Origin: Desulfobulbaceae bacterium UBA2775
Lineage (GTDB): Bacteria; Desulfobacterota; Desulfobulbia; Desulfobulbales; Desulfocapsaceae
Direction of reading: 5' to 3'
DNA: 30,520 bases
Assembly (NCBI GenBank): GCA_002352445.1
Contig: DEIL01000064.1
Span: 26,703 to 57,222 of the forward strand
In this document: positions 17,970 through 26,228 of the stretch, in pieces
Numbering within the stretch: the stretch's first letter is position 1
How the letters are laid out: the number at the start of each line of letters is the position of its first letter
Translations under genes and position numbers: made by a program
Notes under the pieces: generated by a model
Told to the model about the DNA's origin: nothing
The model's database searches: none
Seen by the model: the letters and a program-made list of their open reading frames with translations, nothing else

Positions 17970-18776
17970 ATGGAAAACAATCTGCTTGAAGTCAATAATA
18001 TTGAAGTTGTCTATAATGACATCATTCAAGTTCTACGGGGTGTCAGCCTTAACGTTCCCGAGGGAAGTATTGTAGCATTACTTGGAACAAACGGTGCAGG
18101 CAAAACTACCACACTAAGGGCCATCAGTGGTCTTCTAAAACCTGAAAACGGTGCCATAAAGGAAGGCTTTATAAAATTTGATGGTACGGACACAACTAAG
18201 CTGCTTGGGACGGATGTTGTAAAATTAGGGTCTGTTATGGTACCTGAAGGCAGGCGTGTTTTCAAACACCTGACCGTGAATGAGAATATCCTGGTCGGTT
18301 CCATTACCAGAAATGACGGGTCAAGAAAAATCCGTGAAGACAATGAAATGATGTATGAACATTTCCCGAGGCTTTCAAAAGTAACCAATCGAATGGCAGG
18401 GTACAGCTCCGGCGGTGAACAGCAGATGATCGCCATAGCAAGAGCATTGATGGCTGCTCCTAAAATGCTGATGCTGGATGAGCCGTCCCTTGGCCTTGCC
18501 CCCTTACTGGTAAAAGAGATCTTTGATAATATAAAACACATTAACAAAGAACTTGATACAACCATACTGGTTGTTGAACAAAATGCCAAAGTGGCTTTAG
18601 CCGTATCTGATTATGCCTATATCATGGAATCCGGTAAAATTGTACTGGAAGGTCCATCTGAAGAACTGCAGGACAACCCTGATGTTAAGGAATTTTATAT
18701 GGGAATTACACAGGGGGGTGGCAGAAAATCCTTTAAAGATGTAAAATCATATAAACGACGCAAACGCTGGATGTAA
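17970..18776 (+). CDS. livF: liv-type ABC transporter ATPase LivF
   Basis: This 268-residue ABC ATPase is the partner of LivG. Walker A is LGTNGAGKTT, the signature is SSGGEQQMIAIARAL, Walker B is MLMLDEPSLGLAP, and the switch is VVEQN. The C-terminus carries a basic tail (KSYKRRKRWM) beyond the usual LivF length, seen in a subgroup of deltaproteobacterial transporters. The ribosome site is weak and lies right after the preceding stem-loop. It completes a full HAAT-type importer. Confidence 0.94.
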   Translation: MENNLLEVNNIEVVYNDIIQVLRGVSLNVPEGSIVALLGTNGAGKTTTLRAISGLLKPENGAIKEGFIKFDGTDTTKLLGTDVVKLGSVMVPEGRRVFKHLTVNENILVGSITRNDGSRKIREDNEMMYEHFPRLSKVTNRMAGYSSGGEQQMIAIARALMAAPKMLMLDEPSLGLAPLLVKEIFDNIKHINKELDTTILVVEQNAKVALAVSDYAYIMESGKIVLEGPSEELQDNPDVKEFYMGITQGGGRKSFKDVKSYKRRKRWM

Positions 18777-18798
18777 ACCGAAAATTCAGGAGTTCATT

Positions 18799-19191
18799 GT
18801 GAAGATACTGGTTGGATATAATGGTGGCGAAGTAGGCGCAACAGCACTGTCCCTCGCCAGGGATTATGCAAAAACATACAATGCTTTTGTCTATATCATC
18901 ACCTCGCTTGAGGGAGGATCATCTGAGAAGGCATCCGATATCAGAAAAGCAGAAGAAGGTCTTGTTTTTGCAAAAAAAATGATGGAAGATGCAGGAGTGC
19001 AATGCGATGTACAGCAAAGCGTCAGAGGGCTTTCATCCGGTGAAGATCTTGTCCAATTTGCTGAAGACAATGAAATTGACCATATCTTTCTTGGCATAAA
19101 GAAAAGATCCAGGGTCGAGAAGATTCTTTTAGGCTCCACATCACGATATGTTATTTTAAAGGCTCCCTGCCCTGTCACCACTGTCAAATAG
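18799..19191 (+). CDS. UspA-family universal stress protein
   Basis: This 130-residue single-domain protein has the Usp fold: an N-terminal MKILVGYNGGEVGATAL strand-loop and a C-terminal nucleotide-binding segment, LGIKKRSRVEKILLGSTSRY. The second glycine of the G-x2-G-x9-G(S/T) ATP motif is Lys here, so ATP binding may be weak. It starts with GTG 18799 and has CAGGAG 6 bases upstream. It follows livF by 22 bases and is probably the last gene of the operon. Its role there is unknown. A truncated repeat begins right after its stop. Confidence 0.88.
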   Translation: MKILVGYNGGEVGATALSLARDYAKTYNAFVYIITSLEGGSSEKASDIRKAEEGLVFAKKMMEDAGVQCDVQQSVRGLSSGEDLVQFAEDNEIDHIFLGIKKRSRVEKILLGSTSRYVILKAPCPVTTVK

Positions 19192-19229
19192 TGATGGCGT
19201 CGTAAAAAGTCCGATCTACGAGGCGTAGT
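19191..19229. repeat. truncated copy of the palindromic repeat after uspA
   Basis: GTGATGGCGTCGTAAAA (19191-19207) and the following ATCTACGAGGCG match the left end of the 127-bp repeat at 14311. Only one half is present, so no full hairpin forms. A 14-base inverted match, TTTTACGACGCCAT, lies at 1720-1733 before mdh. Confidence 0.5.
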
Positions 19230-19243
19230 GGAAAGAGTTCACT

Positions 19244-20746
19244 TCAAGGGTAATCCAGCTTTATCTTCTCACGGTCAATTGCACCGTCTTCTCCCCTGGG
19301 CAGATTGTCAACGAACTCAACATATCTTGGTTTCTTATAGCCGGCAATAAGAGAACCGCAAAACTTGATCAGATCATCTTTGGTCAGGGTACACTCGGAC
19401 TTCAAAGAGCAAACTGCCTTTATCCCTTCACCAAATTTAGGATCGGGTACCCCGAAGACGCAAACTTCTTTAATTGCTTCATGAGTAAGGATAGCTTTTT
19501 CCACCTCTGCCGGAAAGACATTCTCTCCGCCGGGCTTAATGAGTTCTTTTTCTGCTTTTCGACCTTTAAAAAATAAAAATCCGTCAGAATCTATCATGCC
19601 AAGGTCTCCGGTGTGATGCCAGCCTCCCCGAAAAGTGTACTCATTCAATTCGTCGCCATCCCAATATCCCTGGAAAACCAGTGGCCCTCTGACAACAATT
19701 TCCCCGGTTTCCCCGGCGGGCAGGAAGTTGTCAAAGTCATCCGCAATTTTAATATTTACCAGCGGTGAAATAGCTCCTGCTGATCCGGATTTTGCAAAAT
19801 ATTCGCCAAAGGTAATCAGACCTGACGTTTCAGTTTGCCCATACATGGTCCAAAATTTGGAATTCGTGCAGGCTTCCCATTTTTTTACAGTATCAGGCAT
19901 ATCTAACCCTGCCACTATCTCAAGGCTGGAAAGATCAAAATCACCTTTTTCAAGAGTGTCTATAAGGTTTGCCACTATAGGGGGAAATGATCCAAACAAA
20001 GTAACTTTTTCATCCTCAATAATTTGCAGAGCTTTTTGAGGATCAAATTTTTCCATTATTATATTTTTGCCGCCGGCTTGCAGGGTAGCTAATCCAAGAT
20101 TGACTCCCATGATATGAAATAGTGGTAAAATATTTAAATAAGCTTTACTGTCATCAATTCCGTATGCATGGATAATCTGCTGATTTGCCAGGATAATATT
20201 CTCCTGACCGAGAACAGCCCCCCGTGGTTTGCCCAGCATTGCAGCTGTATGGATGATCACAAATGGATCAGATGGGCGACATGATACAGCAGTTTTAAGT
20301 GGAGTACCATTATACAACTTCGAGAAATCCCCCTCACTCTCATCAACAACATAACAGTGCTGAAGACACGAAAATGAGTTATTAAGTGCTCTGCCCTGAT
20401 CAGCCATTTCATTATCGCAAATTATCAGAGAGGGCGTTGTGTCTTCTATGATGTAGGACACCTCCTCCTCACTTAATCGTCTGTTAATAAGAACAAGTAC
20501 AAGGTTCAGAGCTGATGCCGCTCCAAACAGGTGAAAAAAAGCGGGATGATTTTTACAGAGTACGGCTATCCTGCTGCCGGCAGGAAGATTCAGATCTTTC
20601 AGGCCTCCGGCAAGTCTTGCCGTCTGCAGAAAAAGATCGGCATATGTGCTCTCCTCAGCCCCCCGGCTAATGGCACAGGAAGTTCCTCTATAGAGTGCAT
20701 TCTTTTCATAGATATCAAAAAAGGTCAGGTTATAAGGGCTGTTCAT
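19244..20746 (-). CDS. AMP-binding acyl-CoA ligase homologue with altered catalytic motifs
   Basis: The 500-residue protein has the acyl-adenylate-forming fold: YGQTETSG, GWHHTGDLGMIDSDGFLFFKGR and IKPGGENVFPAEVEKAI are all intact. Two core motifs differ. The ATP loop reads HTAAMLGKPRG (166-176) instead of TSGTTG.PKG, with Arg175 where Lys is usual. The C-terminal A10 motif reads RGEDGAIDREK, with Ala489 where the adenylation lysine normally sits. It is a variant subgroup, perhaps with a changed reaction. It is convergent with uspA. The start is ATG 20746, with GGGAG about 10 bases upstream. Its substrate is unknown. Confidence 0.85.
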   Translation of the reverse strand: MNSPYNLTFFDIYEKNALYRGTSCAISRGAEESTYADLFLQTARLAGGLKDLNLPAGSRIAVLCKNHPAFFHLFGAASALNLVLVLINRRLSEEEVSYIIEDTTPSLIICDNEMADQGRALNNSFSCLQHCYVVDESEGDFSKLYNGTPLKTAVSCRPSDPFVIIHTAAMLGKPRGAVLGQENIILANQQIIHAYGIDDSKAYLNILPLFHIMGVNLGLATLQAGGKNIIMEKFDPQKALQIIEDEKVTLFGSFPPIVANLIDTLEKGDFDLSSLEIVAGLDMPDTVKKWEACTNSKFWTMYGQTETSGLITFGEYFAKSGSAGAISPLVNIKIADDFDNFLPAGETGEIVVRGPLVFQGYWDGDELNEYTFRGGWHHTGDLGMIDSDGFLFFKGRKAEKELIKPGGENVFPAEVEKAILTHEAIKEVCVFGVPDPKFGEGIKAVCSLKSECTLTKDDLIKFCGSLIAGYKKPRYVEFVDNLPRGEDGAIDREKIKLDYP

Positions 20747-20772
20747 AATAGTATAACTCCCGGGAATAAGGA

Positions 20773-20804
20773 TAACTGTAAACTGTTAACTGTAAACTGT
20801 TAAC
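20773..20804. repeat. 14-bp tandem repeat upstream of the ligase
   Basis: TAACTGTAAACTGT occurs twice in direct succession (20773-20786 and 20787-20800) and is followed by TAAC. It lies 27 bases before the ligase start on the minus strand and could be a repeated binding site or simple slippage. Confidence 0.6.
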
Positions 20805-20873
20805 AACTCTATCTTACTTTTATTTAGTAATCAATACTAATAGGTCCGTGAAAACTCAAACCAAGCGATGGTC

Positions 20874-20891
20874 AGATAAAACTCTTTATCT
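20874..20891 (-). terminator. weak AT-rich stem-loop after the nucleoside ABC ATPase
   Basis: AGATAAA and TTTATCT flank a 4-base loop 13 bases beyond the ATPase stop. This may be a weak terminator of the purine transport operon. The stem is AT-rich and there is no long T run. Confidence 0.3.
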
Positions 20892-20903
20892 TCTTTAAGC
20901 GAA

Positions 20904-22397
20904 TCAGGCAACTGCCAGTCCTGCCATCATCTGTGGAATCCGGTCAAGCTTCTCCTTATTATCGGTATCAAAGGTCTCAACAATTTTACCGTTATACATT
21001 ACGCCGATCCTGTCGGATAAGACAAACGCCTCATTGAGATCCCCGGTCACCAGAAGAATTCCCGCCTGTTCACGGGCTTTTAGTAGAAGGTTCCAGACAT
21101 CTTCGGTGGCAGCAATGTCCAACCCCTGGGTGGGTTGCTCAGCCACAATCAGTCGCGGTTTACGAAAAAACTCACGGGCAAGCACCATTTTCTGAAGATT
21201 ACCACCTGATAATTGCCAGGCAAAAATGGCCGGATCTGGAGGACGAATATCGAATTCTTTAATAAGATAACTTGCCTTTTCCCGAGCCAACTCTTTTTGC
21301 AGCCAGGGACCTTTTGTGAATCCACCACGGGTTGTAAGCAGAAAATTATCCAGCAAATCCAGGCCTTGACAGGTTGCAAGGCCCTGCCTGTCTTCCGGGA
21401 TATACGAAAGAGCGTTGTCCCATTCCGCTTTCCTGAAAAACTTCCGCCATTCCATACCAAGGATAGTCACCGTATCAGGAGGTGGTTTGCTGAGACCACA
21501 AATTGCCTCCACCAGAGGTTTCTGACCATTACCGGCAACGCCAACAAGGGCAAGTATCTCTCCCTGTCGCAGCTCCAGATTTATTTTCTTAAGGCCTGGA
21601 CCGGACAATTTTTTCAATCTCAACACAATCTGACGAGGCTCTACAGGTTCTTTATCGACCTGCAGGAGCACCTCCCGTCCAACCATTCGCTCGGCAAGTT
21701 CAGCCGTAGACGAGACATCTGAAGCTGCTACCTTGTCAACAATTTCGCCCCTCCTGAGGATTGCAATATTATCAGCAACCGTCATCACCTCTTCCAGTTT
21801 ATGACTTATAAAGACAATGCCCTTTCCCTTTTTAACCATGATCTTCATAGTGGCAAAAAGATTTTCAGCCTCATTAGGTGTCAGCACAGCAGTGGGCTCA
21901 TCGAAGATCAGAACAGTACTTTTGCGGTGAAGAAGTTTTAAAATTTCTACCTGCTGCCTCTCCCCCATCGAGAGATCACTTATTCTGGCCCCGGGATCAA
22001 CCTTCATGCCATATTGACCAGCCAGTTGCTCAACTACCCGTGCCATTTTTTTTTTCTTAAGCCAGAAACCACTTTTTTGACCAAGAAAAACATTCTCGGC
22101 TACTGACATTGCATCCACAAGCTTGAAATGCTGATACACCATGCCGATTCCGGCACTAATTGCCTTCTCTGTGGTGGAAAATTGTACCGGTTTTCCACCC
22201 AGGTAGATGGTACCTGCATCCGGCAGCATCTGTCCCGCCAGAATCGACATGAGGGTGGACTTTCCTGCCCCGTTTTCTCCCAGCAGGGCAAGGATCTTCC
22301 CCTCTATAATCTCAAGAGTTACATTTCGATTGGCCTGGACCTTACCAAAAGATTTTGAAATGTTTTCAAGTCGTATAAGAGGTTCTCTGCTGCTCAT
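20904..22397 (-). CDS. nucleoside/purine ABC transporter ATPase (two ABC domains, BMP-linked)
   Basis: This 497-residue cytoplasmic protein has two fused ABC domains. The first has Walker A GENGAGKST, signature LSMGERQQVEI and Walker B VLIFDEPTAVLTP. The second has the degenerate Walker A GVAGNGQ usual for the sugar/nucleoside branch, with signature LSGGNLQKMVLAREF. It powers the importer made by the two permeases and BMP-type binding protein upstream. It starts 2 bases after the phosphoribosyltransferase stop, so translation is coupled. It resembles YufO/NupO-type ATPases. Confidence 0.94.
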   Translation of the reverse strand: MSSREPLIRLENISKSFGKVQANRNVTLEIIEGKILALLGENGAGKSTLMSILAGQMLPDAGTIYLGGKPVQFSTTEKAISAGIGMVYQHFKLVDAMSVAENVFLGQKSGFWLKKKKMARVVEQLAGQYGMKVDPGARISDLSMGERQQVEILKLLHRKSTVLIFDEPTAVLTPNEAENLFATMKIMVKKGKGIVFISHKLEEVMTVADNIAILRRGEIVDKVAASDVSSTAELAERMVGREVLLQVDKEPVEPRQIVLRLKKLSGPGLKKINLELRQGEILALVGVAGNGQKPLVEAICGLSKPPPDTVTILGMEWRKFFRKAEWDNALSYIPEDRQGLATCQGLDLLDNFLLTTRGGFTKGPWLQKELAREKASYLIKEFDIRPPDPAIFAWQLSGGNLQKMVLAREFFRKPRLIVAEQPTQGLDIAATEDVWNLLLKAREQAGILLVTGDLNEAFVLSDRIGVMYNGKIVETFDTDNKEKLDRIPQMMAGLAVA

Positions 22398-22399
22398 CG

Positions 22400-22888
22400 T
22401 CAGGCTCTCTCAATTCCTGCAATTGGCGTGACAAACTGAGATTCGGTATCCCATGGAAATAGAATCCAGGTATCCTGGCTCACTTCCGTGATAAAAGTAT
22501 CTACCTCGGGACGCCCTGCAGGTTTTGCATAGACCGTTGCAAAATGAGCTTTGGGAACCAGTCCTTTCACAACCAGGGCCGTCCGGCCTGTATCTACCAG
22601 ATCATCGATAAGCAGCCATCCTTCCCCGTCACCATCAAAGCCTTTCAATATATCGGCTTCATTTTTTTTATCTTTCCAGTCATAGCCGGAAACACAGACT
22701 GTATCGACGAGATGAATATCAAGCTCACGAGCCACAATCGCAGCCGGCACCAACCCCCCTCTGGTAATGGCAATAATCCCTTTGAAATAGTCCATGTCAA
22801 GAAGTCGCCAGGCCAGCGCCTTTGAATCTCTATGCAGTTGATCCCAGGAAATCGGATAGGTTTTTCTGTATGTATCATTTGCGGACAT
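22400..22888 (-). CDS. gpt: xanthine-guanine phosphoribosyltransferase
   Basis: This 162-residue purine salvage enzyme makes XMP, GMP or IMP from the base and PRPP. The PRPP loop is WLLIDDLVDTGRTA (91-104). The stretches PKAHFATVYAKPAGRPEVD and QDTWILFPWD match the E. coli Gpt type closely. It lies between a permease and the ATPase of the nucleoside ABC operon, which points to a purine base or nucleoside as cargo: import and capture as nucleotide would be co-expressed. A GAGAGGAA ribosome site precedes ATG 22888. Confidence 0.95.
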   Translation of the reverse strand: MSANDTYRKTYPISWDQLHRDSKALAWRLLDMDYFKGIIAITRGGLVPAAIVARELDIHLVDTVCVSGYDWKDKKNEADILKGFDGDGEGWLLIDDLVDTGRTALVVKGLVPKAHFATVYAKPAGRPEVDTFITEVSQDTWILFPWDTESQFVTPIAGIERA

Positions 22889-22922
22889 TCACATTCCTCT
22901 CTAAAAAATATCATTATTCAGA

Positions 22923-23849
22923 TCAATCGGCAGGTTCAACATTGACCCCAAGCGCTGCAGGTTCCTCATTAGTCTTCTTCCTCCAGGAGGACATAACCAG
23001 AACAAATACCGTTAATACATAGGGCAGCATAAGCAGAATGGAAGAAGGTAATTGTGTGCCCAAAGCCTGGAGACGTAATTGCAGTGCCATAACAGAGCCA
23101 AAGAGATACGCTCCCAGCACAGCCCGACCTGGTCGCCAGAAGGCAAAGATAACCAGAGCAACAGCTATCCACCCTCTTCCTCCGGTAAGATTTGTTGTCC
23201 ATAAATGAGTATAGGCAAGAGAAAGGTAGGCACCGCCAAGCCCCATAAGAAATCCGCCTACCAAGATACCAAACCAGCGATAAGCAAGAACGTTCAATCC
23301 GGCTGCCGTGGCAGCTGCCGGATATTCCCCTGCTGCTCGCAGCCCAAGACCAAAGCGGGTAGATGTAAAAAAAAGGCACATAACAGGGGGAATACAATAG
23401 CTGATATATACAAGGATATCGTGATTGAAAAAGATTGGCCCCAGAACGGGAATTGATGACAGCAGGGGAACAGCAACAGGACTGAAACCGGGTGCAGAAA
23501 GTCCCACATAGGAAGTCCCCAGATAATTCGCTAAACCCGCACCAAGAATAGTGAGGGCCAGCCCGGAAACAACCTGGTTTCCCTGAAACCAGAGACAAAC
23601 GACACCATGTATGGAGGTCGCGAAAGATCCGGCGATACCTGCTGCAAAAAAACCGAGAACCGGGCTGCCTGTGTATCTGGAAACAATAAAACCGGCAAGT
23701 GCGCCAATAATCATCGCACCCTCTACACCGAGATTCAGCACCCCGGATTTCTCTGTAATGATTTCACCAAGAGTGGCATAGAGTATCGGGGTACCGGATT
23801 GCACCGCAGCAGCAAGGAGGGGGATAATAATAGTGATTATCTCCATCAC
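22923..23849 (-). CDS. nucleoside-type ABC permease (second, YufQ-like)
   Basis: This 308-residue membrane protein has about eight hydrophobic segments. The family pattern ATLGEIITEKSGVLNLGVEGAMIIGA appears at about residues 26-51 (in part: KSGVLNLGVEGAMI), and GLNVLAYRW is the ATPase-contact loop. Its start overlaps the end of the upstream permease by 4 bases (ATGA), so the pair is translationally coupled. It pairs with that permease as the heterodimeric pore. Confidence 0.93.
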   Translation of the reverse strand: MMEIITIIIPLLAAAVQSGTPILYATLGEIITEKSGVLNLGVEGAMIIGALAGFIVSRYTGSPVLGFFAAGIAGSFATSIHGVVCLWFQGNQVVSGLALTILGAGLANYLGTSYVGLSAPGFSPVAVPLLSSIPVLGPIFFNHDILVYISYCIPPVMCLFFTSTRFGLGLRAAGEYPAAATAAGLNVLAYRWFGILVGGFLMGLGGAYLSLAYTHLWTTNLTGGRGWIAVALVIFAFWRPGRAVLGAYLFGSVMALQLRLQALGTQLPSSILLMLPYVLTVFVLVMSSWRKKTNEEPAALGVNVEPAD

Positions 23850-24910
23850 TTCTTCCCCCGAATGAGACGATAGTGGGTGAAAAGCCCTCCGGCTAGAACA
23901 GTAAGTAAAATCAATCCCTCAATAATGCCACCAAATGCTGCAGGCACCTGCAGGTCAAGTTGCATATTTTCAACCCCCACGCGCAAACCGGCCAGCAGGA
24001 ATGAGGCTATACCAATACTCAAAGGGTGAAGACGGGCAAGCCATGCGACAACAATAGCAGTATATCCATATCCTACCATTATGCTTGGCTGCAGTCTGTT
24101 TACAGTGGCGGAGGCTTCAAGAAAACCGGCCCAACCTGCAAGAGCACCGCTTAAGACCATTACCAGAACAACAAGCCGATCATAGGGAAGACCTGCATAT
24201 CTGGCAGCTCTGACATTATCTCCACAGGCTTTAACTTCAAAACCTGTTCGAGTGAATTTAAAGAAACCCCAGACAAGCACTCCCAGGATCAGACAATGTG
24301 CCAGACCCCAGTTAATGGAAGTAGTACCAATCTTGCCGACAATGGCCTGCTCGGAGAATTCAGGAGTCATTGGAAATCCAAAACTGGTCGGATCTTTCCA
24401 GACTCCATACACAAGGTATTCAAGAAAGAGGATGGCAATGTAGTTCATCATCAGAGTAACGATGATCTCATTGGTTTTCAAACGCTGCCGCAAAATGGCA
24501 GGGATCATTCCCCATCCTCCCCCGGCAACAGCCGCCGCCAGAACCATTGCAGGTAGCAGGGCAATCTTTGGCCACTGAGGAAAACTGAGGGCGACCCAGG
24601 TTGCACCGATTGCTCCCAATGCGAACTGGCCCTCCGCCCCGATATTCCATATTTGCAACCTAAAAGCGATAGCAACCCCGAGACTGCAAAGAAAAATGGG
24701 AATCGCTTTGAGAATACTGTCCTCGATAGCCCATCTGGAACCAAAAGCTCCCTGAAAAAGTGTTACGATGCCATCAACAGGAGGTGTACCACGGAAAAAC
24801 AATAATAATCCACTGAGCAGCAGAGAAAGTATCAATGCTGATAATAAAACAAGACAGGAGCCTCCAACACTCAGGGGCTCCTGTCTTTTTGTTATACGAA
24901 TGTGAAACAT
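23846..24910 (-). CDS. nucleoside-type ABC permease (first, YufP-like)
   Basis: The roughly 354-residue membrane protein has the family pattern IWNIGAEGQFALGAIGA and the loop CGDNVRAARYAGLPYDRL. ATG 24910 is chosen; an in-frame TTG sits one codon upstream. Neither has a good ribosome site: a 161-bp palindromic element ends about 20 bases upstream of the start and may have displaced it. Codons 8-21 form a perfect 12-bp stem-loop in the message. The IRITKRQEP start agrees with family N-termini, so the hairpin is truly coding. Confidence 0.92.
   Translation of the reverse strand: MFHIRITKRQEPLSVGGSCLVLLSALILSLLLSGLLLFFRGTPPVDGIVTLFQGAFGSRWAIEDSILKAIPIFLCSLGVAIAFRLQIWNIGAEGQFALGAIGATWVALSFPQWPKIALLPAMVLAAAVAGGGWGMIPAILRQRLKTNEIIVTLMMNYIAILFLEYLVYGVWKDPTSFGFPMTPEFSEQAIVGKIGTTSINWGLAHCLILGVLVWGFFKFTRTGFEVKACGDNVRAARYAGLPYDRLVVLVMVLSGALAGWAGFLEASATVNRLQPSIMVGYGYTAIVVAWLARLHPLSIGIASFLLAGLRVGVENMQLDLQVPAAFGGIIEGLILLTVLAGGLFTHYRLIRGKK
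24851..24887. promoter_or_regulatory. perfect 12-bp hairpin inside the start of the permease gene
   Basis: AAGACAGGAGCC (24851-24862) and GGCTCCTGTCTT (24876-24887) are perfect complements around a 13-base loop. On the plus strand TTT follows (giving TCTTTTTG), and on the minus (coding) strand GTTTTATTAT follows. It has the shape of an intrinsic terminator in either direction, yet sits within codons 8-21 of the permease. It could attenuate the transcript after the binding-protein gene, or hinder early translation. Confidence 0.6.
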
Positions 24911-24932
24911 CAATCTATCGGCAACAGTTCAC

Positions 24933-25093
24933 TAGGAGCTTGTCCGAGAATAAGCATTTTGTTCAAAATCGAGGTTTTCCAAAAAAATAAGCACAGCCAT
25001 ATACTTGATATTGCGAGCATTATTTTTTTGAAAATAACGAAGAACTTGGGCAGATAGCGTAGACTTCGAAATGCATTCTCGGACAAGCTCCTA
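24933..25093. mobile_element. 161-bp MITE-like palindromic element, copy A
   Basis: The ends TAGGAGCTTGTCCGAGAAT and ATTCTCGGACAAGCTCCTA are perfect 19-bp inverted repeats, and TA lies at both outer ends. It shares about 110 ungapped bases, with scattered mismatches, with the inverted copy at 28070-28214. There is no coding capacity. It sits 4 bases after the BMP binding-protein stop and 22 bases before the permease start. It is probably a non-autonomous element, but no related transposase is in the window. Confidence 0.8.
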
Positions 25094-25097
25094 GCAA

Positions 25098-26156
25098 TTA
25101 TTCAGTGGTTCCAACAACTCCCTTCACAAACCAGGTCATTCCCAGGAGCTCTTTATCAGTTGCGGCTACACCGCCGGCAATTTTGACAACACCTTTCTGA
25201 TCTTTTATTGGTCCTGTGAAAATCTTTTTACCACCAATTATATCCGCCTTTTCCTTATTCACCTTATCCTGTACATTCTGAGGAACCATCGCCCCAAATG
25301 GCGCGAGATCAACGATTCCTTCCTTTAACCCGGGCCAGGCGGATTCCGCTTTCCATGTACCATTCCTCACCTGCTCAACAACTTTTGTGTAGTACGGTCC
25401 CCAGTTCCAGACAGGGGCGGTCATATGTGACTTGGGTGCAAAGGCTGACATGTCTGAATTGTAACCAATAGAGTAGACACCTTTTTCCTGTGCAGCCTCT
25501 TGCGGTCCCGGCGAGTCCTGATGCTGGGCGATAACATCCGCGCCTACATCCAGCAACGATTTTGCAGCTTCTTTTTCCGTTGCGGGATCATACCACGTTT
25601 TAGTCCATACCACCCTGACGGTAACATCAGGATTGACCGACTGTGCACCAAGAGTGAAAGCATTGATGCCCCGAATAACTTCGGGAATCGGAAACGCGGC
25701 AGCATAACCGAGCACATTTGACTTGGTCATACTGCCCGCCACAATTCCTGAGAGATAGCGGGCCTGATAGATACGGCCAAAATAATTGCTCATATTATCT
25801 GCCATCTTAAAACCGGAACAGTGAAGGAAAGCAACTTTAGGAAATTGTTTTGCCACCTTGAGCATGGGATCCATATACCCAAAGCTGGTAGCAAAGATTA
25901 CATCGTAACCTTTACGGGCCATATTAAGAATTACCCGCTCGGAATCAGGTCCTTCAGGTACAGATTCCACATACGATGTGGTCACACCATCCATTGCCTC
26001 GACGGCCTGACGTCCAACATCATGGGCATAAGAGTACCCGGCATCTCCAATGGGAGAAACATAAACAAAACCAACTTTCATCTCTTTTGCTGCAAAACTA
26101 ACTGTGCAGAACCCGAGACTCAACATTGCCACAATCAACGCTTTCAACAGTCGCAT
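25098..26156 (-). CDS. BMP-family periplasmic binding protein (nucleoside/purine)
   Basis: The roughly 352-residue protein begins with the Sec signal MRLLKALIVAMLSLGFCTV ending SFA before AKEMKVGFVY. There is no proper lipobox, so it is likely a free periplasmic protein. The mature part has the BMP family pattern GFVYVSPIGDAGYSYAHDVG and the ligand-proximal NSDMSAFAP segment. BMP proteins such as PnrA/BmpA bind purine nucleosides. ATG 26156 is chosen over the in-frame TTG at 26159 because AGGAGG lies 8 bases upstream. It heads the order binding protein-permease-permease-gpt-ATPase. Only 69 bases separate it from the amino acid ABC operon upstream, so read-through is possible. Confidence 0.93.
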   Translation of the reverse strand: MRLLKALIVAMLSLGFCTVSFAAKEMKVGFVYVSPIGDAGYSYAHDVGRQAVEAMDGVTTSYVESVPEGPDSERVILNMARKGYDVIFATSFGYMDPMLKVAKQFPKVAFLHCSGFKMADNMSNYFGRIYQARYLSGIVAGSMTKSNVLGYAAAFPIPEVIRGINAFTLGAQSVNPDVTVRVVWTKTWYDPATEKEAAKSLLDVGADVIAQHQDSPGPQEAAQEKGVYSIGYNSDMSAFAPKSHMTAPVWNWGPYYTKVVEQVRNGTWKAESAWPGLKEGIVDLAPFGAMVPQNVQDKVNKEKADIIGGKKIFTGPIKDQKGVVKIAGGVAATDKELLGMTWFVKGVVGTTE

Positions 26157-26228
26157 CAACCCAACCTCCTGGTCCGAATAAATCGGAAATTTTTAAATTC
26201 TTGGATAAGTGGTTTATAAATTTTTATT

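Noticed and set aside
18026..18589. 187-residue open frame antisense to livF
   Set aside because: It is a low-complexity, Ser/Pro-rich mirror of the ABC ATPase codons, with no domain or ribosome site.
24933..25093. CRISPR-like or small RNA gene
   Set aside because: There is no repeated spacer pattern; it is a single palindrome with terminal inverted repeats and a second copy at 28070, best explained as a MITE-like element.
26157..26228. Possible purine riboswitch before the BMP gene
   Set aside because: The gap is only about 70 bases and I see no three-stem purine aptamer core; it is too short for aptamer plus expression platform.
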